Below, one piece after another: positions 21,792 to 30,078 of a stretch of 64,000 bases of DNA. Numbering within the stretch: the first letter of the stretch is position 1; the number at the start of each line of letters is the position of its first letter. Under the pieces are notes generated by a model. The model saw nothing but the letters and a program-made list of their open reading frames with translations. It was not told the origin of the DNA and made no database searches. The stretch is from Arthrobacter sp. UNC362MFTsu5.1 (GTDB taxonomy: Bacteria > Actinomycetota > Actinomycetes > Actinomycetales > Micrococcaceae). The DNA lies in assembly GCF_000685965.1 (NCBI RefSeq), contig NZ_JMLE01000005.1:156103-220102 (forward strand), given 5' to 3'. The position numbers were made by a program, and so were the translations under genes.

Positions 21792-21837
21792 GCGGGGACC
21801 CGCCGTACGGGGCGCGCTTCCGACGGCGGGTCCCCGC
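21792..21837. other. Very stable hairpin between mtrA and the MoxR-operon
   Basis: A perfect 15-bp stem (21792-21806 with 21823-21837) extends inward by three more pairs past one bulged base. It lies between divergent genes, upstream of both, and has no T-tract on either strand. It may end a small antisense RNA or act as a DNA cruciform; nothing here decides. Confidence 0.5.
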
Positions 21838-21991
21838 CACAGCGGGAAGAATCAGCCGGAAGCTATGAGGCATGCAGGCAAAACTATAGGCTGGGAGCGG
21901 GCCGGACGGTGCAGTTCACCGCCGGTCCGGAGCGCCGGGCGGAAGTTGTGGCCGGGCGGCTCGCGGACAGCGTCTTTTGGGGAGGAACAGG

Positions 21992-23434
21992 TTGTCAGAG
22001 CAGGATCCGAACGCGTGGCCCGGGGAGGGCAAGCCGCAGCCGGTGCAGCCACTCCCCTGGGACGCACCCGCGCAGTGGAACGCACCGCCGCCCGCCTATG
22101 GCGGCCAGCCCCAGTGGGGCTCCCCCCATCCCGGAACGCAGCCGGCTCCTCAGCAGCCGTACGGTCAGCCAGGATACGTTCAGCAGCCGTACGGTCAGCC
22201 GGGATACGTTCAACCCGGATATGTCGCCCCGCCAAAGCCCGGCGTCGTGCCCCTGCGGCCCCTGTTGTTCGGCGAAATCCTGGACGGGTCGTTTCAGACC
22301 ATCAGGCGGAACGCCGGGGCGATGCTGGGGGCGGCACTTCTTGCCCAAACCCTGGCAACCGTTGTCAGCGCAGTCGTTACAGCGGAGACCGAATCGCGCG
22401 GACAGTCGATCGCAACGTGGGTGTCCGGCATGGCTCCCCCCGAAATGATCGGACTGGGCTTTGGCCTCCTCATCGGCGCCGCCATCCTAGGACTCCTGTC
22501 CTTCTTCATCTCCATCGTGCTGCAGGGTGTGATGGCCGTTCCCGTGGCCCGGTCTGTCCTGAACTGGCGCACGGGATTCAAGGAGATGTGGAAGCTGTCG
22601 CGATCCAAAATCGGATCGCTGCTGGCTTATGGCGGGCTGCAGCTCCTGGCGGGCATCACCCTGGGCGTCGTGCTGGTCGGCGCAGTGGTGCTCCTGGTTG
22701 ACGGCATGCGCGGATCGTCGGCATTGATCCTCGTCCCGCTGTTCCTCGGTTCCATGCTGATCGTGGTGTGGCTCTCCATCCGGCTCCTCCTGGCGCCGAC
22801 GGCGATCGTCGTCGAGCAGCTGGACGTCCTTGACGGCCTGCGGAGGTCCTGGCAGCTCACCCGTCACAGCTGGTGGCGCATCTTCGGCATCCTGTTGGTC
22901 ATTTCCCTCCTGATCGGCATCATCAGCCAGATTGTGCTGATCCCCCTCGGGCTCGCCTCCGGCGGGCTCTCCTCCGTCATCGCCCCGCACGGCGACGACG
23001 CCGGCCAGCGCGCCCTCGACGCGGGTCTCGGGATCGCTGCGATCATCGTCACCGCAGTGATCGGGGCTGTCGGCTACGCTTTCCAGACTTCGGTGATGGG
23101 GCTCCTCTATTTTGATCTCCGGATGCGCAAGGAGGGCCTTGACCTCGCCCTCCAGCGGCAGCTCGAATCGGGCAACGAGGCCGACGGCGTTCCCGGACGC
23201 GGTGTGGCCCCGGAAGTGAACTTCGCGGGACGACCTCCCACCGGCAACTGGCCCCAGCCGCCTTACGGACACTCGCCTTACAACTCGCCGTACGCGCAGC
23301 CACCGTATAACCCGCCGCCGGGCTACGGGCCGCAGCCCCCGTACAACCCGCCGCCGGGCTACAACCCGCCCGGCTACAACCCGCCGCCGAGCTACGGGCC
23401 GCACCAAACCAATCCGCCGCCGGGCGCCGGATGA
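21992..23434 (+). CDS. Multi-pass membrane protein, glycerophosphodiester phosphodiesterase membrane-domain type
   Basis: This 480-residue protein has proline-, glycine- and tyrosine-rich tails at both ends around a core of about six membrane segments starting with FGEILDGSFQTIRRNAG, typical of the GPDPase membrane-domain/DUF7544 family. The catalytic phosphodiesterase domain is absent. The TTG at 21992 is six bases after GGAGG and is preferred over a TTG at 21977. It is the first gene of an operon with DUF4129, DUF4350, MoxR, DUF58 and DUF4166 genes. Confidence 0.8.
   Translation: MSEQDPNAWPGEGKPQPVQPLPWDAPAQWNAPPPAYGGQPQWGSPHPGTQPAPQQPYGQPGYVQQPYGQPGYVQPGYVAPPKPGVVPLRPLLFGEILDGSFQTIRRNAGAMLGAALLAQTLATVVSAVVTAETESRGQSIATWVSGMAPPEMIGLGFGLLIGAAILGLLSFFISIVLQGVMAVPVARSVLNWRTGFKEMWKLSRSKIGSLLAYGGLQLLAGITLGVVLVGAVVLLVDGMRGSSALILVPLFLGSMLIVVWLSIRLLLAPTAIVVEQLDVLDGLRRSWQLTRHSWWRIFGILLVISLLIGIISQIVLIPLGLASGGLSSVIAPHGDDAGQRALDAGLGIAAIIVTAVIGAVGYAFQTSVMGLLYFDLRMRKEGLDLALQRQLESGNEADGVPGRGVAPEVNFAGRPPTGNWPQPPYGHSPYNSPYAQPPYNPPPGYGPQPPYNPPPGYNPPGYNPPPSYGPHQTNPPPGAG
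22151..22210 (+). repeat. Two 30-bp tandem repeats in the proline-rich N-terminus
   Basis: Units 22151-22180 and 22181-22210 match at 29 of 30 bases and encode two copies of QQPYGQPGYV. Such in-frame repeats can change copy number without breaking the reading frame. Confidence 0.9.
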
Positions 23435-24177
23435 GCCGGCCAGGCCCATACGAGTCGGCATCCGAAATGGCGTCTCCGGCCTGGGTGGTTCTGCAGTCGA
23501 CGTTGGACCGCGCGCAGGTTGTGCCTCCCGCTCCACCAGTGGAACCCGGCAGCGAGGAGGCCCGCAGGTGGGCCGCCGAAGAGCTCTCCAAACCCGTCTA
23601 CCAGGACGCGCAGCCCGACTGGCTCACCGACCTCTGGCGGCAGTTCACTGACTGGCTGCGATCCCTCGGCAGCGGCGACCCTGCCATGGACAGCGGAGTT
23701 GCGGTACCGGCCATCGGAGTGACAATCCTGGTCCTCATCGCCGTCGCTGTCCTTCTCGCGCGCCCCCGGTTGAACGCCCGGCGCCGGCGCCCCGCCGGGG
23801 ACGACGTGGACGCCGATCCTTCCGTCAGCCCGGCCGAATACCGGCGGCGCGCTGCGGCAGCCGCGGCGCGCTCCGAGTGGCGTACCGCCGTCGTCGAACA
23901 GTTCCGCGCCATGGTCCGGTCCGCGGAGGACCGCACGGTCATCGATCCCCTGCCCGGCCGGACGGCGGACGAGGTGGCCGGCCAGCTGGCCGGGGCCTTC
24001 GGCAGCCATGCCGCCGAACTCCGTCACGCTGCCGGCATCTTCGACGCTGCCCGGTACGGCAGTGCCGACGCCACGGCCAGCGACCATGCCGTGCTGGTTG
24101 CGCTGGATCAGCGCCTGGACGCAGCAAAGCCCGACTTCGGACAGCCTGCCGCAGACCGGCTGGTGCTGCCACGATGA
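23431..24177 (+). CDS. DUF4129 domain membrane protein
   Basis: This 248-residue protein has an outer N-terminal part, one membrane segment at about 89-110, a basic stop-transfer stretch (RPRLNARRRR), and a cytoplasmic DUF4129 domain. In other proteins DUF4129 is often fused to transglutaminase-like domains and encoded beside MoxR and DUF58. It overlaps both neighbours by ATGA. Confidence 0.85.
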   Translation: MSRPGPYESASEMASPAWVVLQSTLDRAQVVPPAPPVEPGSEEARRWAAEELSKPVYQDAQPDWLTDLWRQFTDWLRSLGSGDPAMDSGVAVPAIGVTILVLIAVAVLLARPRLNARRRRPAGDDVDADPSVSPAEYRRRAAAAAARSEWRTAVVEQFRAMVRSAEDRTVIDPLPGRTADEVAGQLAGAFGSHAAELRHAAGIFDAARYGSADATASDHAVLVALDQRLDAAKPDFGQPAADRLVLPR

Positions 24178-25427
24178 CGCCCGTCCTCGAATCAGCGAAC
24201 CGGCCGGTAAACGACGGAGGAGCGGCCGACGGAGACGCCGCCAACGGCGCTCGCCCGGTCCGCCCCCTCGCCGCATGGATCCGCCGTCACCGGACGTGGA
24301 CGGTGCTCATCCTGGTCTTTTCCCTTGGCGTGGGGCTGACGATCATGGCCCAGCTCTCGCCCCGCGGCGACAGCTTTCCCCTGTCCACACGCAACGCAGC
24401 TCCCGACGGGGCACGGGCAGCGGCCGAGATTCTGCGGAGCCGGGGGGTTGACGTTCGCCAGACCGATAACTTCGGAGCGACAATGTCCGCACTGGATGAC
24501 GCCGCCGAATCCGGCGCCTTTGAAGCAGGCGACGGCACCGGCACCACCTTGTTCCTCTACGATCGCAACGGCTACCTGGACCCCGTGCAGCTGCAGGAGT
24601 TGCGGCAGGCGACGGACCGGCTGGTGGTGGTCACTCCCCGGCTCAGCACGCTCAGCGCTCTTGACCGCGATATCAGTCCTGCCGGAGTGGTGCCGTCCGG
24701 AGTGCCAATCCTGGATCCCGGCTGTGGGCTCGACGATCCCGCAGCAGCCGGGGCCGTCACGGCGGAGTCCGCGTACCTGTACAAGGCCGACCTCGCCTGC
24801 TATGAGCCTACCGAGGGTCTGGGCGGACTGTATGCCGCCAGTGACGATGGCAGTCTGGTGGTGCTGGGCAGCACCCAAGTACTCAGCAACCGCCGGCTCG
24901 ATGAACACGGCAATGCGGCGTTGACGCTGAGGACGTTGGGGGCCTCGGACACCCTGGTCTGGTACCTTCCCGGGCTCGCTGACGTGGTCGCTGAGGACAC
25001 ACCCAAGACCCTTGACCAGCTCGCCGCGCCGTGGGTCTCCTTCCTCGGCCCCTGGCTAGCCCTGGTAGCCGTGCTGGCCATGGCCTGGCGGGGCCGGCGG
25101 CTGGGACCGCTGGTCTTCGAGCCGCTGCCGGTGGTGGTCAAGGCCGTGGAGACTGCCGAGGGCCGCGCCCGGCTCTACCACGACGCCCACGCCGTGGACA
25201 GGGCTGCTGACAACCTCAGGGCCGGTACGCTGGTCCGCCTCTCCCGGCTCCTCCGGTTGGGACCGGAGGCTGAGTCATCGGCAATTGTCGACGCCGCCGC
25301 ACGGCACCTTGGGCGAACCCGCGAGGAGACCGCCCGCGTCCTCGAAGGCCGCCCCCACACGGAAAGCGAGCTGGTCCACTGGGCCCAGCAGCTGGAATCA
25401 CTAGAGAAAGAGGTAACCGCCCAATGA
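24174..25427 (+). CDS. DUF4350 domain membrane protein
   Basis: This 417-residue protein has a membrane segment near residues 40-60 and another near 290-310, enclosing an outer DUF4350 domain related to a Rossmann-like, ThuA/GATase-type fold (for example RAAAEILRSRGVDVRQTDN). The ATG at 24174 overlaps the DUF4129 stop and its own stop overlaps the moxR start. It probably works with MoxR and DUF58 in the envelope; the function is unknown. Confidence 0.85.
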   Translation: MTPVLESANRPVNDGGAADGDAANGARPVRPLAAWIRRHRTWTVLILVFSLGVGLTIMAQLSPRGDSFPLSTRNAAPDGARAAAEILRSRGVDVRQTDNFGATMSALDDAAESGAFEAGDGTGTTLFLYDRNGYLDPVQLQELRQATDRLVVVTPRLSTLSALDRDISPAGVVPSGVPILDPGCGLDDPAAAGAVTAESAYLYKADLACYEPTEGLGGLYAASDDGSLVVLGSTQVLSNRRLDEHGNAALTLRTLGASDTLVWYLPGLADVVAEDTPKTLDQLAAPWVSFLGPWLALVAVLAMAWRGRRLGPLVFEPLPVVVKAVETAEGRARLYHDAHAVDRAADNLRAGTLVRLSRLLRLGPEAESSAIVDAAARHLGRTREETARVLEGRPHTESELVHWAQQLESLEKEVTAQ

Positions 25428-26452
25428 GTGAGCAGACCAACGGATTCACCCAGGGCGGCCCCGGCGGTCCGGCCCTGGCAACGGCGGAGGCAGCACCCGG
25501 CAGCGATCCCGTCCGCCAGGCCCTCCTCAACGTGCGGCACGAGGTGGCCAAGGCGGTCGTCGGCCAGGACGCCACCGTCACCGGAATGCTGATCGCATTG
25601 CTGTGCCGCGGGCATGTCCTGCTGGAGGGCGTTCCGGGTGTGGCCAAGACCCTGCTCGTCCGGACGCTTTCCGCCGCCCTGAGCCTGGACACCAAGCGCG
25701 TGCAGTTCACGCCCGACCTCATGCCGGGCGACATCACCGGCTCACTGGTTTTTGACTCCCGGACATCGGAGTTCAGTTTCCGCGAAGGCCCCGTGTTCAC
25801 CAATATCCTGCTCGCCGATGAGATCAACAGGACACCGCCGAAAACGCAGGCGTCCCTGCTGGAGGCCATGGAGGAACGCCAGGTTTCGGCAGACGGCGTC
25901 TCCCGGCAGCTTCCCGTACCGTTCATCGTGGCAGCCACGCAGAACCCGGTGGAGTATGAAGGCACCTATCCCCTCCCGGAAGCCCAGCTGGACCGCTTCC
26001 TGCTGAAACTTGCCATGCCGTTGCCGGGGCGTGCCGATGAAATCGAGGTCATCCGCCGGCACGCGGCCGGCTTCGACTCCAGGAACCTGGCCGCCGCCGG
26101 GGTGCGCGCGGTCGCGGGTGCGGCAGAGCTGGAGGAGGCGCGCGAAGCAGTGGCTGCCGTGGTGGTGGCGCCCGAAGTCACCGCCTACATCGTGGACATC
26201 GCGAGGGCCACCCGTGCCGCCCCTTCCTTCCAGCTCGGGGTGTCGCCGCGCGGCGCCACCGCCCTGCTCAGTGCCGCCCGTGCGTGGGCCTGGCTGTCCG
26301 GGCGGCAGTTCGTGACCCCCGATGATGTGAAGGCCCTGGCCCTCCCCTGCCTGCGGCACCGTGTTGCCCTGCAGCCGGAAGCACAGATGGACGGCGTGCA
26401 TGTTGACGGGGTGCTCGCGAGCATCCTGGCAACTGTGCCCGTGCCCCGCTGA
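25424..26452 (+). CDS. MoxR-family AAA ATPase
   Basis: This 342-residue AAA ATPase has the Walker A site GVPGVAKT (69-76), Walker B with DE at 132-133, and the sensor-1 asparagine in ATQNPVE. MoxR ATPases act as chaperones that help mature or remodel partner complexes, often through VWA-type or DUF58 proteins. The ATG overlaps the upstream stop; the DUF58 gene follows after four bases. Confidence 0.93.
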   Translation: MSEQTNGFTQGGPGGPALATAEAAPGSDPVRQALLNVRHEVAKAVVGQDATVTGMLIALLCRGHVLLEGVPGVAKTLLVRTLSAALSLDTKRVQFTPDLMPGDITGSLVFDSRTSEFSFREGPVFTNILLADEINRTPPKTQASLLEAMEERQVSADGVSRQLPVPFIVAATQNPVEYEGTYPLPEAQLDRFLLKLAMPLPGRADEIEVIRRHAAGFDSRNLAAAGVRAVAGAAELEEAREAVAAVVVAPEVTAYIVDIARATRAAPSFQLGVSPRGATALLSAARAWAWLSGRQFVTPDDVKALALPCLRHRVALQPEAQMDGVHVDGVLASILATVPVPR

Positions 26453-26456
26453 CGCC

Positions 26457-27749
26457 ATGGCCATTTCCGGACGGTTCGTACTTCTGGCCCTGGCAGGGCT
26501 GGTGCCCGTGCTGCTGCTTCCCGGCTGGGGTACGGTCCTGGTGGTCTGCCTGGTCCTGGGCGCACTGCTGCTGCTGGACCTTGCCCTGGCGGCGCCGCTG
26601 CGGAAGATCACCCTGGACCGCACGCTTCCCGGGAACGTCACGCTGACAGGCAGCTGCGAATCCGTCCTGACCATCGGGAACACCGGTCCGCGCCGGCTCC
26701 GCGCCCTGGTGCGGGACGCCTGGCAGCCGTCCGCCGGTGCAAAGGATCCGCGCCAGTTCATCGACGTTCCGGCCGGCGAACGGCGCCGGATGAAGGTGCG
26801 GCTGGAACCTGCCCGGCGGGGCGACCTCAAGGCACCGCATGTGACCCTCCGGGCTTTCGGCCCGCTGTGGCTGGCCGCACGCCAGCGGACCCTCCCGTGT
26901 CCCGGCGCCGTGCGGGTGCTCCCGCCGTTCCACTCACGGCGCCACCTGCCGTCCAAGCTCCGAAAACTGCGCGAGCTCGACGGCAAGGCGGCGGTCCAGA
27001 TCCGGGGTGCCGGCACCGAATTCGATTCCCTGCGCGACTATGTCCGCGGTGACGACGTGCGCTCGATAGACTGGCGCGCTACGGCGAGGCGGTCCGCCGT
27101 CGTCGTCCGTACCTGGCGTCCCGAACGGGACCGGCGCGTGGTCATCATGCTGGACACCTCCCGGACGGCGGCGGCGAGGATCGACGATGAACCCCGGCTC
27201 GATACCGGAATCGAGGCTGCCCTGCTGCTGGCCGTCCTTGCCGAACGCGGCGGCGACCGTGTGGATTTCTTCGCATTCGACCGCCGGACGCGCGGCCGGG
27301 CAGGCTCCGCGTCGAAAGGAAACCTGCTGGGACAGCTCGTGCAGGCCATGGCCCCGTTGGAACCGGAACTCATTGAGCTGGACTGGAGCCAGGTCCCTGG
27401 CCAGATCCGGCAGATATCGGCGCACCGTTCGCTGGTGGTGCTGCTGACGCCGCTGGACAGCGGCGCACCGGAAGAGGGACTGCTGCCGATGGCCGCCCAG
27501 CTGGCGCAGCAGCATGTTGTGGTGGTTGCCTCCGTCCGGGACCCCATGCTCGGTACGATGCAGAAGGAACGTACGACGGCGGCACAGGTGTTCCGCGCGG
27601 CGGCCGCCGAACGGGCACTGCTGGAACGCGAAGCAGTCGCCATCCAGCTGCGCCAGATGGGGGTGGAAGTGGTGGACGCCGAACCCCACCAGCTGCCGCC
27701 CGCACTGGCGGACGCCTATATCCGGCTCAAGGCCGCGGGCAGACTATGA
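26457..27749 (+). CDS. DUF58 domain protein
   Basis: This 430-residue protein starts at the ATG at 26457, four bases after moxR. Two N-terminal membrane segments (about 7-46) are followed by an outer or beta-rich region, the DUF58 signature DSLRDYVRGDDVRSIDWRATAR, and a VWA-like half (VIMLDTSRT). DUF58 proteins are the usual partners of MoxR ATPases. Confidence 0.92.
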   Translation: MAISGRFVLLALAGLVPVLLLPGWGTVLVVCLVLGALLLLDLALAAPLRKITLDRTLPGNVTLTGSCESVLTIGNTGPRRLRALVRDAWQPSAGAKDPRQFIDVPAGERRRMKVRLEPARRGDLKAPHVTLRAFGPLWLAARQRTLPCPGAVRVLPPFHSRRHLPSKLRKLRELDGKAAVQIRGAGTEFDSLRDYVRGDDVRSIDWRATARRSAVVVRTWRPERDRRVVIMLDTSRTAAARIDDEPRLDTGIEAALLLAVLAERGGDRVDFFAFDRRTRGRAGSASKGNLLGQLVQAMAPLEPELIELDWSQVPGQIRQISAHRSLVVLLTPLDSGAPEEGLLPMAAQLAQQHVVVVASVRDPMLGTMQKERTTAAQVFRAAAAERALLEREAVAIQLRQMGVEVVDAEPHQLPPALADAYIRLKAAGRL

Positions 27750-27776
27750 ACGACGTGTCGAAACCAGGAGGCCAAC

Positions 27777-28490
27777 GTGACAACGCCTATCTATGAACGC
27801 GCTCTGGGCAGTGACTTCGCCCGGCTGCAGCCCGAGCTCCAGGAGTACTTTTCGCTTGCTCCCGGCTCAGGCCGCTACGGCGTCGGAGAAGGGGTCTTCG
27901 ACGTTGTGGGGTGCCGGCAGCAGTGGCTCCGTCCGCTGCTGCGGCTGACCGCCGGGGAAGAAGCATTCTTTCCGGAATACGGGGAACGTATTCCCTTCCG
28001 GATCGAAAACCACGCACACCTCGATCCGTTCGGCCGGTCAAGCCTCACCGCCAGGCGCGAGATCCAGTTTCCCGGCCGCACCCGGTTGTTCCATGACACC
28101 ACCAGCTTTGACGACTCCCGGAGCAAGCCGGGGCTGGTGGACTACGTTGGCCGCTACCGGCGCCTGGTCACCGACCTCAACCTGAGCGTGACCGCCGAAG
28201 GCAGGCTCCGCGGCGTCTCCGAATCGTCCCGGCTGTTCCTGGGTGCCCTGCGCATTCCGCTGCCGGCGGCCCTGGATGCCAAGGCGTATGCGGAGCAGTG
28301 GTGGGAACCGGCGGAGGGCGAAAACGGCAAGCACCGGATCCAGGTGAAGGTGATCCAGCCGCAGCTGGGACTCGTCCTGGTGTATGCGGGCAGCTTCGAC
28401 TACCGCCTTCGCTCCTACCCCGGCCAAACCGCAGGGCAGGGCCACCTCCCGGGCTACGCCCGGCCGGACCGGTGGGAGAGCCGCGTCTAG
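27777..28490 (+). CDS. DUF4166 domain protein
   Basis: This 237-residue soluble protein matches DUF4166 (for example VFDVVGCRQQWLRPLLRL and FPGRTRLFHDTTSFD). Its role is unknown. The GTG at 27777 has AGGAGG five bases upstream. Only 27 bases separate it from the DUF58 gene, so it is probably the last gene of that operon. Its stop codon sits in a CTAG that also holds the stop of the convergent MetE-like gene. Confidence 0.82.
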   Translation: MTTPIYERALGSDFARLQPELQEYFSLAPGSGRYGVGEGVFDVVGCRQQWLRPLLRLTAGEEAFFPEYGERIPFRIENHAHLDPFGRSSLTARREIQFPGRTRLFHDTTSFDDSRSKPGLVDYVGRYRRLVTDLNLSVTAEGRLRGVSESSRLFLGALRIPLPAALDAKAYAEQWWEPAEGENGKHRIQVKVIQPQLGLVLVYAGSFDYRLRSYPGQTAGQGHLPGYARPDRWESRV

Positions 28491-29512
28491 CCGAGTGCCA
28501 GCTGGTTGAGCCCGTCCGCCACCTGGGTGAGCCGGGTCAGCACCGCAGTGGCGGACGACGGCGTGTGCCCGGCCAGCCCCTCCGACGGCGTCACCCGGAT
28601 GGAGCCGAGTGACGAGGCGGGCAGCCCCAGCTGGCGCCAGGGCCGCCAGACGTTCTCCACTGCTTCCTGTACCCGGGGCAGTGCGGCTGACGGGTTGCCC
28701 GCGGCCACGACCCCGGCCCACAGGCTCTTGCCAGCTTCGACCGCGCCGGCTAGCTGTTCCCACTGGCGGGAGGTGAGCGCCTTGAGCGGGACGGCTATCC
28801 CGTCCGCGCCCGATGAGAGAATACGGTCGAAGGGCGCCTCTATTTCGTCAACCGCGATCACCGTTTCGACGGCACCGGCTGCCCTGGCCGCATCGATGAC
28901 GAGGCGCCACGCCTCGGTCACTTCCTGCCCCGGGACGGCCCGCAGGGTCCGGTAGCCGCTGGATGTGGGAATGGTTCCTGCGAGGACCGCCGCAATATCA
29001 GGTTCATCGATCTGGACCACCAGCCGCGCCCCGGGCACAGCCGTACCGACGCGGGCCAGCAGATCACCGATGCCGGCGGCCAGTGATGCGGCGATATCGC
29101 GTCGGGCGCCGTAGTCGAGCAGGGCACGTTCACCGCTGTGGAGGTGGAGGCCCGCGGCCAGGCTCAACGGTCCGCGCAGGTGGACCTTGAAGTCGCGGGC
29201 CGGGCTGTCTTCCGTCCCGGCAACGTCGGCCAGGACGTTGATGTCCGTTGACAGCGCCGACTTCGCCCGCATGAGGTCTTTCCCCGGACGATCCACAATC
29301 CGCCATCCGTGGGGCTGAACGTCGACGGCCAGGTCCACCAGCAGTGACGCGGTCCGGCCGAGTGCATCGGAGCCGACGCCGCGGTCCGGAAGCTCGACGA
29401 GGAACGGCAGGTGCGGGTTCCCGAGTTCGCCGCGGACAATCCGCGTCGCCTCCAACGGATCGTCACCGGGCCACGGGCCCAGGGCGGTGGCAGTTACTTG
29501 CGATTCCGGCAT
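28487..29512 (-). CDS. MetE-like (cobalamin-independent methionine synthase C-terminal fold) protein without zinc ligands
   Basis: This 341-residue protein has the fold of the MetE/UROD barrel and resembles Rv3015c-type proteins, with the start TALGPWPGDDPLEAT. It contains no cysteine, so the cysteine zinc ligands of real methionine synthases are missing; where relatives have H-S-C the sequence is AVDEIEAPFDR. Methionine synthesis is therefore unlikely. It follows the chorismate mutase gene by three bases, so the two share an operon. Confidence 0.8.
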   Translation of the reverse strand: MPESQVTATALGPWPGDDPLEATRIVRGELGNPHLPFLVELPDRGVGSDALGRTASLLVDLAVDVQPHGWRIVDRPGKDLMRAKSALSTDINVLADVAGTEDSPARDFKVHLRGPLSLAAGLHLHSGERALLDYGARRDIAASLAAGIGDLLARVGTAVPGARLVVQIDEPDIAAVLAGTIPTSSGYRTLRAVPGQEVTEAWRLVIDAARAAGAVETVIAVDEIEAPFDRILSSGADGIAVPLKALTSRQWEQLAGAVEAGKSLWAGVVAAGNPSAALPRVQEAVENVWRPWRQLGLPASSLGSIRVTPSEGLAGHTPSSATAVLTRLTQVADGLNQLALG

Positions 29513-29515
29513 GGC

Positions 29516-29944
29516 CTAGGCGTCGACGGCGGTGGACGGCGCCGGCCGGCTGGCGGCGGACCCGTTGTTCTCGGCGGCCTGGTGGTCTTCGGCGATGGCT
29601 TCGTGGTGCCGGATGACCTCACCGATGATGAAGTTCAGGAATTTCTCCGCAAATGCCGGATCGAGGTGGGCTTCCTCCGCGAGGCGGCGCAGCCGCGCAA
29701 TCTGGGCGGTCTCCCGGCCCGGGTCCCCGGCAGGCAGCCTGTGCGTTGCCTTGAGGAACCCGACCTTCTGCGTGGCCTTGAACCGTTCGGCAAGGAGGAA
29801 GACGAGCGTCGCGTCGATGTTGTCGATACTGGACCGGATGGACAGCAGTTCCGCCATGACCGATTGGTCCACTTGTCCGGCCAATGAGCTGGCTGAGGGG
29901 TCGTAGGATTCGGCGCCTGGAAGATCTTGGTTCTGCTCGGTCAT
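29516..29944 (-). CDS. Chorismate mutase, AroQ type
   Basis: Chorismate mutase turns chorismate into prephenate for phenylalanine and tyrosine synthesis. The 142-residue protein is all helical, with the AroQ pattern LLSIRSSIDNIDATLVFLLAER, then KATQKVGFLK and the C-terminal helix FLNFIIGEVIRHH. It may need the DAHP synthase as partner, as in M. tuberculosis; this is inference. The ATG at 29944 follows TAGACT by six bases, so the mRNA is probably leaderless. Confidence 0.92.
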   Translation of the reverse strand: MTEQNQDLPGAESYDPSASSLAGQVDQSVMAELLSIRSSIDNIDATLVFLLAERFKATQKVGFLKATHRLPAGDPGRETAQIARLRRLAEEAHLDPAFAEKFLNFIIGEVIRHHEAIAEDHQAAENNGSAASRPAPSTAVDA

Positions 29945-29950
29945 GCTCCC

Positions 29951-29956
29951 AGTCTA
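29951..29956 (-). promoter_or_regulatory. -10 element TAGACT for leaderless chorismate mutase mRNA
   Basis: TAGACT on the minus strand ends exactly six bases before the ATG at 29944. No good -35 lies 17 bases further up. Confidence 0.55.
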
Positions 29957-30029
29957 TGGGCACCCCGCCAATTCCCTGTGGCTGTTAAGCGTCCCCGCAA
30001 CGTTCCAGCGGAAGGTTGCCCGGGGACGA

Positions 30030-30064
30030 AAATGCCCGCCGTCCGGAACGGACGGCGGGCATTT
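30030..30064 (-). terminator. Terminator of the oligopeptide ABC operon
   Basis: A 15-bp perfect stem (30030-30044 with 30050-30064) closes on a five-base loop, 14 bases after the ABC ATPase stop. A second, imperfect hairpin (29990-30001 with 30015-30028, two bulged bases) follows and may back it up. Confidence 0.85.
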
Positions 30065-30078
30065 CCTGCGAAGCGGAA

